A stretch of 64,000 nucleotides of DNA, from NCBI GenBank assembly GCA_027579435.1, contig JANBPK010000740.1:62001-126000 (forward strand). The letters run 5' to 3'. The notes beneath the pieces were generated by a model. It searched no databases and had not been told where the DNA came from. It worked only from the letters and a program-made list of their open reading frames with translations. Positions 11,126 to 22,840 of the stretch are shown piece by piece; the first letter of the stretch is position 1, and the number at the start of each line of letters is the position of its first letter. The position numbers and the translations under genes were made by a program. The DNA is from Candolleomyces eurysporus. Its lineage: Eukaryota > Basidiomycota > Agaricomycetes > Agaricales > Psathyrellaceae.

Positions 11126-12809
11126 ATGAGCCCTGTTTCCGTATGTGTATTTCTTATTTTCCTCTTTCCGTCCTGATGCAACTTCAACGTGCTTACAACG
11201 GATGACTCGTAGATCTCACAACTCGTTCTTCTGGCCACCCTCCTCATCTCGACCTCAATGTCGGTCACAGCCATGCCGATCGACACCGCCGAGATAGTGG
11301 AACTCGAAGAGCGACAAGGAGTTTCGTGTTATCCTATGCAGCTTGAACAGCTGAAAAAGCGTACGGACTTGATTTAACTACCTTGCTGCACCTGATTCTA
11401 ATCCGTTCTCAATGCCATTAGTTCCGGCATGGAACAAGGTCGTTGAATATGCTCGGGATACATGGGGCGAAGGTGGTGGACCGACGCTTAACCCTCCCGA
11501 GGTGCGTGCTTATCCCATCTATCCTTGCTATCGCCGGGATTTCAGTGCTTGGACTGATAATTGTTCACGTAGTACGCTGACCGTGGAGCCGACGCCTGCA
11601 TGAACGAACCCAGAATCAAAATTCAATGGGCGCGTGAGTGACTATATTCCCTCAAATGAAAGCATTGGCTTTCTGACGTCGATCTATAAAGAGCAACCAA
11701 GCTGCAGTTCCATGAAAACTCTAGGGGAAGGTACTTCCAAGGGTGCTGATGCAACGATTTCGTTCGTTCAGAAAACGGGTTCTGAGCAATCTGGGTCCTG
11801 GACTGTCACCAGTACGTACATGTTCTACCTCTTCCTCCGCTCCAGGAGTAAACTGTCGAAAGTGGTCTGACATGCCTGCTGATATTTAGAATCTTCGGAG
11901 ATCACGAACTCTATTTCGTTCAATGTTGGGTTCGAGTATTCGGGTTTCTCTGCCGGGATGGAAACGTCCTTTTCGGCGACTGTGAAGAACGAGAGGTCTT
12001 CGACGTGAGTAATACCACACGACCATGGCCACGCGCAGAGTGAGCTGACCGACCTCTCCTGAATAGATTCACCATGTCAAACAATAACATGCAAGAGACA
12101 ACTGTTACTTATGAAAACAAGGATGGGAATCAATGCAAGTTGGAGGTAAGTCACCTGAGTCTCTTACTTTCCTTGGGATCATGTCGCGCTCCAGCGCTAA
12201 CACCACAATGCTCTGACAACCTTGTTTTAGATCGACACACAGACGTGCAGAGCGACGGGTAAGGGCGTCGTCCCAATTAAGGCTTCTGGATTTGTCTGGT
12301 TCTACTACCCGAGTCCCGTAAGCCGTGTCACAACCTCCCGAGCTCCCGCAAGTTGGCTCACCATCTCATAGCGAGCATCGAAGAACAACCCAGGCGGCTC
12401 AAAGCACTACCACTGTCAGTACTTTCGTACTATATTTCACACCTCGCTAACAATGAATCCAGGGGCCGTCCAGCTCTCCAGGGTCCTCACCGAAGAAGAA
12501 CGAACTAGCCTAATTGAGTTCCAAGGTCCCATGAATACTATTTCGAAGACCGCGCATGCACTCAATTGTACACCGTTGGGAGCTTCCAAAGCTGTTGCCA
12601 GGACTCTCGTCAAGCCGGGTACGAATGCAACAAGGCCATCAAAGACGACTTCTGCTTCTCCAAGGGCTGGAAGCACGTCTGGGAAGACCGCGACCGAAGG
12701 TGGAAACACGGCTGGCAAGACCCCCGCCAAGTCTACTTCGACCAAGCCCAGAGCTTCTTCCAACCCCAAACCCTCTCCCAGACCCAGGGCGCCTCAACGC
12801 AAGGACTAA
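11126..12809 (+). CDS. Secreted six-Cys core protein with Lys-rich tail, member A (364 aa)
   Basis: First of four paralogs in the window; no named family recognised with certainty. Ten exons: 11126-11140, 11213-11360, 11422-11501, 11573-11633, 11692-11811, 11890-12004, 12067-12145, 12231-12317, 12372-12414, 12463-12809; phases close to exactly 365 codons. The first exon is only 15 bases. A signal peptide ends near SVTAMPID. Six cysteines are conserved with B-D (in SCYP, DACM, PSCSS, NQCKL, QTCRA, LNCTP). The core includes a Trp/Gly motif (DTWGEGGG), an alternating Ser/Thr beta segment (SISFNVGFEYSGF) and a GFVWF motif. The last about 70 residues are Ser/Thr/Pro/Lys/Arg-rich. The alternating segment resembles the insertion loop of aerolysin-like beta-pore-forming proteins; this is weak inference and the protein may instead be a wall-binding or effector-like protein. 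Confidence 0.8.
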
Positions 12810-13144
12810 TTACGGACTCTCAAATGTACATCCGATTTGGCAATAGGAACTAACTTATCAGTGTGAACGCAACGAGGAGCTTGAGTACCACGATTAGACT
12901 AGATAAGCCTGAAGACGTTTATACGACGATTGTCGGATAGACTTGAGTTAAGCCTTAAGAAACACCGCCACTCCTGCAAGAACGACCGTGACAAACGCCA
13001 ATCCCATCAAGATACCTGACAGTTCCCTCGGCCCCAACGTGATAGTCCAATCACCCCAAGTCGGGCCTCCAATGTGCACCCGTACACTGCTTCGAAGCAA
13101 CAGGGACTGATGAAATCATTCTCATGTCAAATGTTTGGATTAAG
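12810..13144. other. Intergenic
   Basis: 3' flank of member A and of the broken gene on the opposite strand; nothing else seen. Confidence 0.5.
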
Positions 13145-14015
13145 TTATTTAAAGCTGCTCAGATGACGAGGATTTCCGAGAGACCACCAACGAATTGGGA
13201 CAGTTGAAGGGTGGGGTAAACTCGTTCCAACGACCATCTTGGTCGGACTTCTCCTTTGATGCGGGGCCCAGATAACATTTGCAAGTTGCGGGGGAAACAC
13301 AACTGCATCGATCCATTTGCTATCGTCGAAATCGACTTCCACCCAGCCTGGCTCCAGGAGCGCCTCTCCTCTCCATTTCATATTAGCTCCAGTGATGAAC
13401 GTTTCACTCTCTATGCTCCCATCGAAAGATATCTTGATCGCTGCCACGATGCCAGCAGGGTTCTGGTTGATGTACGGCGTGTCTCTAGAGTTTACACTCC
13501 TCACAGAGAAAACGACTTTCCCGTCACCGGTGCTGTTGTTAGTGCTAGACTGGATGGGAGCTGTGAACGCCAGAGAGGTCCACAAATCGTTATTGGGATC
13601 GGCGGGATGGACGACGGCGCCGTTGATGTAGAGGGCAAATTAGTTATCGACCGCCATGATGATTGTGGCCTTGGATGGTGTCCTGGTTGGCACGGTGTTC
13701 ACGTAGGTCCAGCGGAAGCCTCTCTGCTCTCCAGTTGGAGCGTATAGAGCTACGTATGGACCAACCTCCAGAGTCCAGATTCATGAAGCGCGCTGGCTTG
13801 GAGTAGGGAAGTGTGTTTCCTGGTAAAGGCGTGCTCGGAAAGCGGGAAGTACGTCTCGCGAGTGAGGCTCATCGTGAACGAGGTGTCACCTAAATAGATA
13901 TTTATGGGGTTTAGGAGCGAGGGTTAACAATACGAAGCTACGCACCTCGAGGGAGAACGAGGAAGAGGAGTGAGAACCAAAGCCGACCGTGACGGCAGTA
14001 AATAATCCCGCCTTC
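13145..14015 (-). pseudogene. Broken gene for a beta-sandwich/galactose-binding-like protein
   Basis: Reading from 14015 down, coding-like pieces follow in order: FTAVTVGFGSHSSSSFSLE, an intron at about 13893-13947, GDTSFTMSLTRETYF, a frame change, PGNTLPYSKPARFMNLDSG, a second frame change, VGPYVALYAPTGEQRGFRW, KATIIMAVDN, a TAA stop, then FALYINGAVVHPADP and an open frame to 13145. The order and composition (WTYVN, ALYING, PGWVEVDFDDSKW) resemble galactose-binding-like jelly-roll domains of secreted or carbohydrate-active proteins. Two frame changes and one in-frame stop within 300 bases make an active gene unlikely, unless all three are sequencing errors. No initiating ATG found. Confidence 0.6.
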
Positions 14016-14308
14016 AGAGCCTGATACTTAGATTAATGTCGGTCCGTCCAGGCGGATGGGTCCAAGGAAGCAAAGATGGACCATATATCATTATCTTCAA
14101 GCAGTGTGCGGAAAGTTTGAAGTCAATTTCATTTCAAGTAGGTTCGCCGTCAGGAGGAAGACTGAAAGTTTGGTTCTGTCTGATATCATCTGCCCGAACA
14201 AGCTTGCGCAAACACATACACAGGTTGCTTGTTTCCTGTTGCTGAGCTCTCTTTCGTGATGACCATACGTCCAGCTGGAGCGTATACTCCCTCTCCTTGT
14301 CTTCCATC

Positions 14309-15628
14309 ATGCCTTCCTGCAAATCTCCAACTTCTTTCATCCTCCCCCAAGAGCTTATCGACCGCATCATTGACAGTGTTGAGGAAGACGATCCACTTGA
14401 CCTCCAATCGTTGGGGCTCGTTAGTTCATCATGGTACCGCCGCACCAGGTACCACCTCTTTCGCAAAGTCGAGCTCAGTGATGGCGACGCTCAGGGCCGA
14501 TGCGTTCAGCTCGAATCCTTACTACAAAGCAACTCCGTACTGGCAAAATACATCAAAGTGCTCTACGTCGGAGCACAATTGAAATCACATGAAGAGGGTG
14601 AAGATCCATGGTTTTGGTCATGCCCCAAACTCGTCGATATAATAGCTCTCTTGGCGTACCTGGAGTATGTCGTCCTGGCTGACATAGACTGGGAGGTGTT
14701 ATCACCAGCCCTCGGCGCCGCATTTTACAACCTAATGGCCTCCCCTAACATTGGTTCTCTTCACTTGGCAGCCATGGACAATATGGATCCATCGCTTTTG
14801 GTGCAATTTCACCACATCAAGTCACTTGCCATTGAAGATGTAGAAGTGTCCCCTCCACACTCCGTCCTAACCGGCTCCTGCTTTCCACTCAATCTGCCAT
14901 CACCAGCCCCAACAGCCGATCAACCCCTTCAATCTCTTAAAGTCGCAAAGTGCGGAGAATTCTTGAAGACATTTATGACATGCCTGAAAAGCTCCCAGGC
15001 CACCCTCAACATCTCTCGAATCACTGAATTAACGGTCTGGGTCTATACGTTCGATGAAGATATGATGGAAGCTTGGCCAATGTTACTAAATCTTTGTGGT
15101 TTCACGATCAAAACATTCAGCGTCAAGCAGACTCCTCCGTCCCTTCAAGACGACACCGAATCCGGGACGTACTGGATTCTTCCTGATTCCATCTTTCCCT
15201 TTGACCACCTACCAAATCTCGAGCATATTCACCTTCACCTATCCTACTATTACCTTTTTGTGGACAATTTCCGCAATTTCATGACACTCACTTGCGCCTT
15301 CGACCGATTATCCCAATCAGGCGCTCCGAGCAACTTGACCACCATCAACTTCTCAGTCGACTTCAACAAATGGAACGATGATATCGAGGCCGAAGAGGAA
15401 GGACTCGACGTGGAGTCGTACCTTGATGCCTTTTCCACTGGCGAAACCTGGGTTGCGCTGAGCGACATCCTGAAACGATCGTCTTTTCCTAAACTGCAAG
15501 TCTTCAACGTCACTTTCGACACATCTTTCTGCGCCGATGTTCCTGTCGAGCGCAGACGGTCCGCTGTCGCCAACATTCACAGTCAAATGGATGGTTTGAT
15601 AAAGAAGGGTGTGATAATTGGACCGTAG
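14309..15628 (+). CDS. F-box protein, single exon (439 aa)
   Basis: Probable substrate adaptor of an SCF ubiquitin ligase. The N-terminal F-box reads FILPQELIDRIIDSVEEDDP then LQSLGLVSSSWYRRTRYHLF, the usual LPxEL...CSLVSxxWxxxxRxxLF pattern. The rest is a leucine-rich, irregular LRR-like solenoid (LEYVVLADIDW, HIKSLAIEDVEV, FPKLQVFNVTFD), typical of the large and fast-evolving Agaricomycete F-box families. An open frame extends 12 bases upstream to a TTG; ATG 14309 is the first true Met. No introns. Substrate unknown. Confidence 0.85.
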   Translation: MPSCKSPTSFILPQELIDRIIDSVEEDDPLDLQSLGLVSSSWYRRTRYHLFRKVELSDGDAQGRCVQLESLLQSNSVLAKYIKVLYVGAQLKSHEEGEDPWFWSCPKLVDIIALLAYLEYVVLADIDWEVLSPALGAAFYNLMASPNIGSLHLAAMDNMDPSLLVQFHHIKSLAIEDVEVSPPHSVLTGSCFPLNLPSPAPTADQPLQSLKVAKCGEFLKTFMTCLKSSQATLNISRITELTVWVYTFDEDMMEAWPMLLNLCGFTIKTFSVKQTPPSLQDDTESGTYWILPDSIFPFDHLPNLEHIHLHLSYYYLFVDNFRNFMTLTCAFDRLSQSGAPSNLTTINFSVDFNKWNDDIEAEEEGLDVESYLDAFSTGETWVALSDILKRSSFPKLQVFNVTFDTSFCADVPVERRRSAVANIHSQMDGLIKKGVIIGP

Positions 15629-15765
15629 GTACACTTTACTAAGCATGTTCTCGAAAACTCACGAAACCATGATAGGGAGGAATTCAAATGAAATTATTTC
15701 GCTGTGGTCCTATTTGTTACCGTCCATTGTTTAATACAATTACATCTTTCCTGTCGCAAAAAGAT

Positions 15766-16604
15766 CTACTTTATCAAGCCATTCTCTACCGCGCTGAGAA
15801 ACCCGCTCGCCCACGCCTGGCCCATCTTCACATATCCAACCGCATTGGGGTGAACTCCGTCCGCTAAATCGGCGTTTACGATAGCTGCCATGCTCACCCA
15901 AACGACTCTCTGCCCCGCGCTAGCCTTTGCTAAAACTAGTCCTTGCAGAGCGGCGTTGAATCGATCTACCGCTCCCTGTCGGTTGAAGAATGGTAGCGGG
16001 GTCAAGCTGCCAACGAGAATGGTGGTGTTCGGCGAGGTTAAAGCAATCTTGTCAACGAGCTGGATGAGCCGGTTGGGTGCGTTGGCGAGATCACGGTTAA
16101 GAGCCACATCGTTAGTCCCTGCCAGAAGGGTAACGACCTATTCCAAATTGAAATGGGTTTAAAGTATTTAGAATGAATGCCCAATCGAAGAAAGAGCGTG
16201 TAGGGATAATGGTTTACCTGGGGTCTCTGAAGTAAAATGCCATCTGCAAACGCAGATACTTGGTCGATGGTGGCACCAGAATGACCTTCATTGTCGTTAT
16301 CTGTCATGATGCCGCTCCTCACCGAACCGATGTAGTCGATGTCAACACCATCGTCTGCGAGGCGGGTTTGTAGGAACTGTCTGTATGAATTGAGGTCGTT
16401 GCTGCCTATTCCGAAAGTGATGCTATCGCCCAGCGGAAGCACGGTGATGGTCTGTGTGCTACTTGTGTTGGAAGGAGAAGACGTAGTGTTGAGTGTGGAT
16501 TGAGTTGAAGACGGGCCTGAGGTTAGAACTGTGATGACTGATATTGGGACTGCCCATGCCAGATGGGAGACGAATGGAAGAACGCAGAGAAGGAATGGTC
16601 TCAT
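15766..16604 (-). CDS. Secreted SGNH/GDSL hydrolase, CE3-like acetyl esterase
   Basis: Two exons, 16218-16604 and 15766-16137. Signal peptide MRPFLLCVLPFVSHLAWA is followed by a Ser/Thr-rich linker. Catalytic blocks are in order: block I LPLGDSITFGIG (nucleophile Ser), NEGHSGATIDQV, block III GTND, and block V DGVHPN with the Asp-His pair. The combination of PLGDSITxGIGS with an NEGHxGxxI segment is characteristic of carbohydrate esterase family 3 (acetyl xylan esterases), so it probably deacetylates plant cell-wall xylan outside the cell. About 250 aa, normal for the family, with no carbohydrate-binding module. Confidence 0.88.
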
Positions 16605-17144
16605 TGAGGGGTATCTGAAACGGGAGACGAGTTACGATATTGTTACGATTTATGTTTATAGTCGACGTCGAAGTCTAGGCAGACGATCCAGAAGTAAAGG
16701 CTGCCATGACACAACCTTCCATGAAGGAAGCACCAGCAAAATTTCAGTAAAAGTGCTTCGAGACGGAGTGGGAACATGGAAGTGTTCGATTGGACGCTAC
16801 GCATCTTGCTGGCACCCTAGCCTACATTTCGAATGCCAAACATGGACATTGAGAACCGTGGACGTGTGTATCCGTGAGGTTAGAAATGTTCCAGTGGAAA
16901 AGATGAAGGAAACCGGACTCAGTGGTGTTGTTTGTCAATGCCCCCGTATGCCATTGTCGTCCGAGTTGAGAATTGATCCGCAGTCGTGCCTAAGGATCAA
17001 GAGGGTGGAAGAGCGAATCGTCGAACGATTGTGCCCTCCACCTACCTCCTTGCAGTGGCTCTGGGCAAAGTCAAGATCCTTCAATTTCAGGACTTTATCA
17101 TTCACATCTGCACTGTTATAATTCCGACAGCGTATGTACATGAT
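16605..17144. other. Intergenic
   Basis: Promoter side of the esterase and 3' flank of the BTB gene. A 196-codon + ORF covers it (16531-17121) but starts inside the esterase signal peptide on the opposite strand and has no domain; treated as chance. Confidence 0.5.
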
Positions 17145-18140
17145 CTAATCCATTTGACTAAGCTCATCACGAAAAGTCGCCTTGACTATATCTGCGATCT
17201 TATTGCTCGAGGAGGACATCGTCACGTCAACCGTAATCTCACTGAGATCGACAGTCAAATTTGACGCATGAGACCTGCAGGCAAAGCAGTATGCGGATTG
17301 GAAGTTGCCAGCCGCAGAACAACATCCGCAACGCCAGACCTGTGGAGGGATGGAACCAATCCCGACCAGCTTCCTGGGACTTGGAAGAGCCAGAGCTGCC
17401 TGCCTGCTAATCCATGCAATCTTCGCAGCTGTTTCCCATCCCAGTGTTGCCAAGGTCTCCAGGGCGAGATTTTCGGAGTCATTGACGAGGGAGGTGCAGC
17501 CTTCGATAAGCCAGGTTGACACTTTATAGAGCGTCCCGAGTTTGACCTTTTCAACTGCGCTGGGTTCGAGCGATGATATCTCCTTGATACAAAGCGATCG
17601 CACCTACATCAGATGGTCAGGCTAATAAGATCGCATTTGGGCACTGTATCGTACCTCGGGCATCTCCCACATGGTACTGAGATGGAGGGCCCCGAACCAT
17701 TGGTCCTTTGAAAGATTCAACGGTGAGATATGGCTGCGATAGGATGTCATAGATGTAGCGATCATCAGTACCAAAGCAGCACAACAGAACAACGCGCCAA
17801 ATGATAAGGACGTAACTGACCCTGGCGTGAGGAGGATCTCGAGTAAACTTTCGAATTCATCATTCGTGCAACCGAGGAGCTTGATGGGGCATTCGTCACT
17901 TGCCCCTTCTTCCTCCGGCCCCTGAGGAAGAGTGAACATATCCTTGAAGGCTTGCGACCAAGTTCTCAAATGGTGAGCTGGAACTCGGTGCAAACGTTCC
18001 TCTACCTGTCGCGAAGCCCACGATTTAATTAAGTCGTGACGATGAGAGTGTCAATATACCTGTATGACAACGACATCGTAGTAGAACCTTCCCTTCTCTA
18101 CCTTCAGCTTTTCCTTTTTTTCACTTGTGTCAGTAGCCAT
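17145..18140 (-). CDS. BTB/POZ domain protein
   Basis: Exons 18060-18140, 17821-18005, 17655-17733, 17145-17603. The N-terminal part matches Agaricomycete BTB proteins: FYYDVVVIQV, then RLHRVPAHHLRTWSQAFKDM, FTLPQ, CTNDEFESLLEILL (BTB core), then LSKDQWFGALHLSTMWEM, the common extension after the BTB in this fungal group. The C-terminus has a CGCC...CFAC cysteine pattern (CGCCSAAGNFQSAYCFAC) and an Ala/Trp helix (GWETAAKIAWISRQAALAL). BTB domains mediate dimerisation or Cullin-3 binding; the partner here is unknown. Phases close without indels. Confidence 0.82.
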
Positions 18141-18497
18141 GGGTGAAGGGATGGTGGTCAACATGTGAGCTAGGCGCCTGCACGACGACTGAAAGGCTGG
18201 GGTGTATGAATCGGAGTTTGAATCCCTAATTCGTCCGAAGTCCGAATTCACTTCCCTAAGCAGGTTTCTTCCTAACTCTCATATCCTTAACTCGTTCAGC
18301 AACATTTATGGTGCAAATCTCCCGCACCCATTCCAGACTATTTTAGGTGCGGTAGTCAAGTGACAGCTTTCACAAATTCTGAACTTCTTTGCCTGTTGGG
18401 GTGTGCTTCAAGCTTCGACACCGGGTCCGACTCTTTGCCAAATCAACAATCTATTGACCATGCACACAAACACACTCTAAAGGGATCGAAGTTTACA
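18141..18497. other. Intergenic
   Basis: 5' flank of the BTB gene and 3' flank of member B; nothing else seen. Confidence 0.5.
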
Positions 18498-20084
18498 CTA
18501 CTTTCTCGCAGGCTTGGGCTTCGCCGCTGGAGGCTTAGTTGCTGGCGCCTTTGCACCCGGCTTCTTTGGGTCTTTTCCTTTGGGCTCTGCATTGGGCGCT
18601 CCCTTCTTTGGAGGAGCGGACGCACCAGAGGAAGGTTTCTTGCCGCCTTCCTTCTCCTTCTCGCCCCCNTTTCTTTTTCGGAGCAGCCTTCTTGCCGGCG
18701 CCAGCCTTGACGCAATTGGTCTCGTAGTTCGCCTTAGTGACGGTGTTGACGGGTCCTTGAACTTCAATCCAGCTTGTACGTTCTGCCTCATTGAGAACCT
18801 CCTCAATGCTGGCAGAGTCTAGACAGACCGCATCAGTATCCTCGGTTCAGTGACTCAGGGTAGCGTGCAACTTACACTTATAGTGCTCACCCCCGTTAGG
18901 GTCAGCCTTGGGGGCACGCTACACCAGGGGACACCATCAAGAAATATTCGAAGGGAGAATATGAGGTGGTCACTCACCCTGTCCTCGTAGTTGAACCAAA
19001 CGAATCCCTTTGCTACTACAGGAACTCTGCCTACCGCGGTAGCTGCACAGTCCGAAGTCTCAACCTAAACAAAGAAAGGACATGAATGATGTGAGACCTT
19101 GTCATGTGGAAATAGGGTGAAGGTAACTTACGGTCATCTTGCACTGCTTCCCATCCTCATTGTCAAACTCGTAATGCTGCTTGCTGATCTTGCCAGATGT
19201 GTTCTCGGTCCTAGAAGCCGTCAGTTTCTCGATAGCAGCGCTTTGGAAGACTACTCACGTTTTCGACTGCTCGTTTGTAAGCGTCGTTGAAAACGAGGTG
19301 TCGACTCCAGCATCAAGGCCTCCGGGAAGGGAGAAGCCAACGTTGAACGACACGGAAGTTGTGATCGAACTTGAGCCTAAGATGTACCATGGAATTATTA
19401 GGGTTGAACGACAATTCTTTGCGAATAATAGAGACTCACGGGTCACCGACAAACTTGTCTTCGCCTCCGTACCCTGCTCGATATCAAAAGCAACCTTAGT
19501 GGTAGCTCCGACACTCTTGCCCTGGATCTCAGCAGTTGATTTGCTGCACTGGGGCTGTTCTGTGGCCAATCTCAGATATCGAGAAGTACGTATGAGATGA
19601 ATTCACCTACGAGACCACTGAAGGGGAACTCTAGCAACCTCGATGCAAGCATTCGCTGGTCGGTCACGGAACTTGAAGAAAGAGAGTCAGTCTCTTGAGA
19701 TCGCATCATAGGTGGAGATCGGCTCACATCCTCAGGGTTGGTGACGATATTCCAGCCTCCCTCGCCCCAAGTATCTTTCGCGTATTGCTCTAACTTTCCC
19801 CAACCAGGCACTAGTAAGGAAGTGGGTGAGAATTCAAGAGCAAGAACGTATAGCCGCTTACGTTGCTTCGCCTGGTCGAGGCTCAATGGGTAGCAGTTGG
19901 AAACCTGACGTTCAAACAGCTCTTCCCACTGAATATGGATGGGCATCGAGTTTGACATGGTCGTGGACATGAGCAAGACACTCAATGAGAGTAGTTGGGT
20001 TGCCTAGATTAAAATACAGCCCCATGAAAAGGTGAGCTTCAAACAGCTGTACATGGAGCAAAGGCTTACCGTAAGGGATGGCAT
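18498..20084 (-). CDS. Secreted six-Cys core protein with Lys-rich tail, member B (355 aa)
   Basis: Ten exons: 20070-20084, 19862-20003, 19728-19810, 19611-19671, 19440-19559, 19259-19376, 19132-19210, 18978-19064, 18876-18918, 18498-18818. Exon lengths match member A almost one for one (15, -, 83/80, 61, 120, 118/115, 79, 87, 43). Signal peptide ends near TMSNSMPI. Conserved Cys lie in SNCYPL, NACIE, PQCSK, KQCKM, SDCAA and TNCVK. The beta segment is SVSFNVGFSLPGG and the motif before the tail is GFVWFNYEDR. The tail (about 65 residues) is Lys/Pro/Ala/Gly-rich (KKPGAKAPATKPPAAKPKP). The N at 18669 lies in a purine run in the tail; removing it keeps the Lys-rich frame and the 356-codon length, keeping it moves the frame. 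Confidence 0.8.
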
Positions 20085-20114
20085 CGTGTGTATGCTTGGA
20101 AGGTTTGGTTGATT

Positions 20115-20183
20115 TGTTCGTTAACCAGTAACTTGGGAGGCCAGCTCTAAGGATTCTTCCTCCCAGAGGTGCACGTTTATATA
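20115..20183 (-). promoter_or_regulatory. Promoter and 5'UTR block of member B
   Basis: TATATAAA (minus strand, 20176-20183), then AGAGCTGGCCTCCC (20135-20148), then a CAAGTTACTGGTTAACGA-type block (20115-20135). The same order occurs upstream of C and D. Confidence 0.55.
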
Positions 20184-21065
20184 GCTCTGCAGGCATACCT
20201 CCTTCTCGATCAAGATCTTGAAGCCTTCAAATTCAACAGAGAAATTTGATATGACAAACTGTCTTTCAGAACAATGCCATAAACCGGGAAACATTGACAA
20301 CAGCGCCGTCACGTCTCTTACGTTCTTCTTCCGTGGCGGTACTGGTGGATTGGTTACACTCACACCTGTAGGACCTGGTAGCAGTAGAAAAGTTATCATG
20401 GGCTGTTAAACACCAGATACTCTCTGGCCTATGTAGACGGGCTCGAGCAAGTGCCATTTAGCAGATCTAGTACGCTGGGGGTGGCAAGTCATTTCGAATA
20501 CCACGGTTAGTTTATGCTGCGCAATTGTACGAGCGCTGACTTGCCTTGGCAATCTGGATCATATTGTGATGCTGAGATCACTTCTGTATGAAACTTTGAC
20601 AAGGTACTGCAAGATGTTGTCGTAAAAATCACTGGATGTACTGCAATGTAGAGCTCACGAACAGGTAGCGACCAGCCGCACAATCTACTCGACGTCTTTG
20701 ATTTAAAAGTTTCACAACAAAAGGTTGATTCCGTCAGGTTTCGGGCAGACGCTCATTCGGACAAGGTTCGGGCCGTTACGACAGACCCCTTTAGTCCCGC
20801 GGCAAAGCATCCGCCTTCCTGGCTATATTTAGGATTTCGATGGCATGACACGGATAGAAACTCTCCATCAGATAAAGCGGCGAAAGAGTGGATGGACCGG
20901 GGAAGTTGATGAACTGATGGTCGCATAACAGCAAGGGTAACTGTAGGTGTTCTATTTTCCAAGTTTTGTCACAAGTCGGTTTTTTTCTACAGAGATACAT
21001 AAAGACAATCCGAGTGCACCGTCCTGGCGACGGAGACCCATTGTGCCTATGGAACAACAACTACT
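20184..21065. other. Intergenic, no gene seen
   Basis: Short ORFs on both strands only; no domain, RNA gene or repeat recognised. Confidence 0.4.
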
Positions 21066-22352
21066 CTACACTCTCTGACTTTTCGAATTTTCGAAAATAA
21101 CATCATATGGGCCGTTGTCGTTCGCTACCTTGCTGTCGATAACATGCATGGGCATGTCCTCGGTGACAGTGCGCGTCGTAACGACGGCAACAGATGAATT
21201 AGCAGGACGCTGGCCGCTCGTGTGATGCCCTGTACTTCGGCCGCCTGTCCAGCGACCCTCTGACTCTGTCCTCGCGAAATGTGTGCGGAGTGTCATCAAG
21301 ACGAAGACTAGACCTTAAGAAAGAGACGATCGGTCAGCGACTACAAGTTTGAGGGCTCGAAAAAGGTATTTACCTATACTTGGAACGAGGGTCGCGTGTA
21401 AGATGACTTGAGCGGGATGATCGAGTTCGAGGAGAATCAGCAGGATGAGTTGTTGAACAGTGAAGATGAGGGCACTCTCAATGATGATCCGGACGACTGT
21501 GAGAAGGTTCATCCCGGCGGCCACCTTGAAGAGACCTGACTCCCGCGCCTTGTAGTGCTGCGACCAGATTCGATAGGCAATGAGACCGGTCGTCAAGATG
21601 TTTTGTGCAAGGTTGACCGGGTACACCATTTGAATGAAGGCGCCAGCGACAGCTACTGGGACGGCGGTTGGGTGCTTGAAAGACGTCAATGTGATACAGT
21701 TGACGACTATGAGAAGGACGGCATGAGTGATAGGCTTGGTTGTCAATTCAGGATAGACATCATACCGAAGCTGAACAAAAGCAATAGTCCAGGAAGCAGG
21801 ATAACCCAGAAGTTGTGACCCCAGATCACGAAGCAACGGTAGATCTGGGTGCCCGGCCTTGTCAGTATTCGAAGGTTAAAATACACTAAGCTGACTTACG
21901 ACGAGGGCATCCGCATGCCACACGAGCAATGTCACGATAATACCAAATGAAAAGTTATCCCACTGGCTAAAGTCGTGATAGTAGTTGACCGGGTTGGGAC
22001 CAACGATATTCTGGGCGTATGCTCGAATCCCTCGGTAAAGGTTAATGACTATACCAACCAGTTAATACCTACTCGCATGCAGTGATACGGCTAACTCACA
22101 AGTGTAGATCGTGATCATTATGAACATCGCTATTTGCGATAAGAAAAAGACCTTGGCGGTGCCTTCATAAGACCAAGGCGATGATCTCATCCCAAGGAAT
22201 CAACGCACCATTGAAAAGGCCAGACCATCCTTTCGATTCCTAAGGGAAACGACTATGGCAGCAATTAAGAGGATAGTGTAGCCGCCTGAATGCTAATTAG
22301 ACTTCGGGACGCCCATTCATAGCCTCGAGGGAGAATACGTACCATAGATCAT
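21066..22352 (-). CDS. Multi-pass (7TM-like) membrane protein, 313 aa
   Basis: Exons 22343-22352, 22209-22285, 22100-22151, 21900-22048, 21766-21844, 21374-21706, 21066-21307; phases close at 314 codons. Hydrophobic helices in order: YTILLIAAIVVSL, VFFLSQIAMFIMITIY, FSFGIIVTLLVWHADALV, VILLPGLLLLFSF, VLLIVVNCITLT, IIIESALIFTVQQLILLIL. The signature between helices 3 and 4 (ALVIYRCFVIWGHNFWVI) is common in large Agaricomycete 7TM-like families of unknown function. The C-terminal tail is hydrophilic. The first exon is only 10 bases and inferred from phase. The function could be receptor-like, but no ligand or G-protein motif is visible. Confidence 0.75.
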
Positions 22353-22840
22353 GGCCTATCATCGGAGAACTGATGAGTGGAGCAGGGGTGGTAATTTAGC
22401 GATGACACGAACCTCGAGCCAAAACCCGACAAGCTGGTAAATTTGCTCGTTCAAAGAGCCATCTTGACCTGGGGGAGCCATCGGAGAATATGACCAGACT
22501 CAACAACAAATGACCATAAACGATGGGGGAAGAGGGGAGAAAGACGACCAATGCGATGATCCAGAGTCCCTCTGTATACATATACCGGTTTACGGAATAT
22601 CCAGGGCTCGGATTTGAGGCACGTAAAGTGGGAAACTCGTGTTGTCGTTGAGAATAGACGACGGACGTTCGTGGTTTTCCTTGGCGTTTACGCGCTGATG
22701 GATGGTAAACCGCGTGAGAGGCCGCTTCTTGCAGTGCAGGGTGGAGTTCAAAAGCTGAATATGTATGAACAGCAAGCCGACCCGCCACATGGAAAGTGGA
22801 CCCGGTCGCTATGAGCTTCTTTAGTCCTCATTCTTCGGCA
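22353..22840. other. Intergenic upstream of membrane protein
   Basis: A minus ORF at 22396-22788 contains a hydrophobic stretch (LWIIALVVFLPSSPIVYG) but no consistent gene; it may be more of the degraded membrane-protein copy next to it. Confidence 0.35.

Noticed and set aside
12556..12853. Two alternative + frames over the last exon of member A
   Set aside because: Only the frame ending at 12809 continues the conserved pre-tail motif (GPMNTISKTAHALNC) of the paralogs and gives a cationic tail.
16531..17121. 196-codon + strand ORF
   Set aside because: Starts opposite the signal peptide exon of the SGNH esterase, runs through its promoter, and shows no domain, composition or splice features of a gene.
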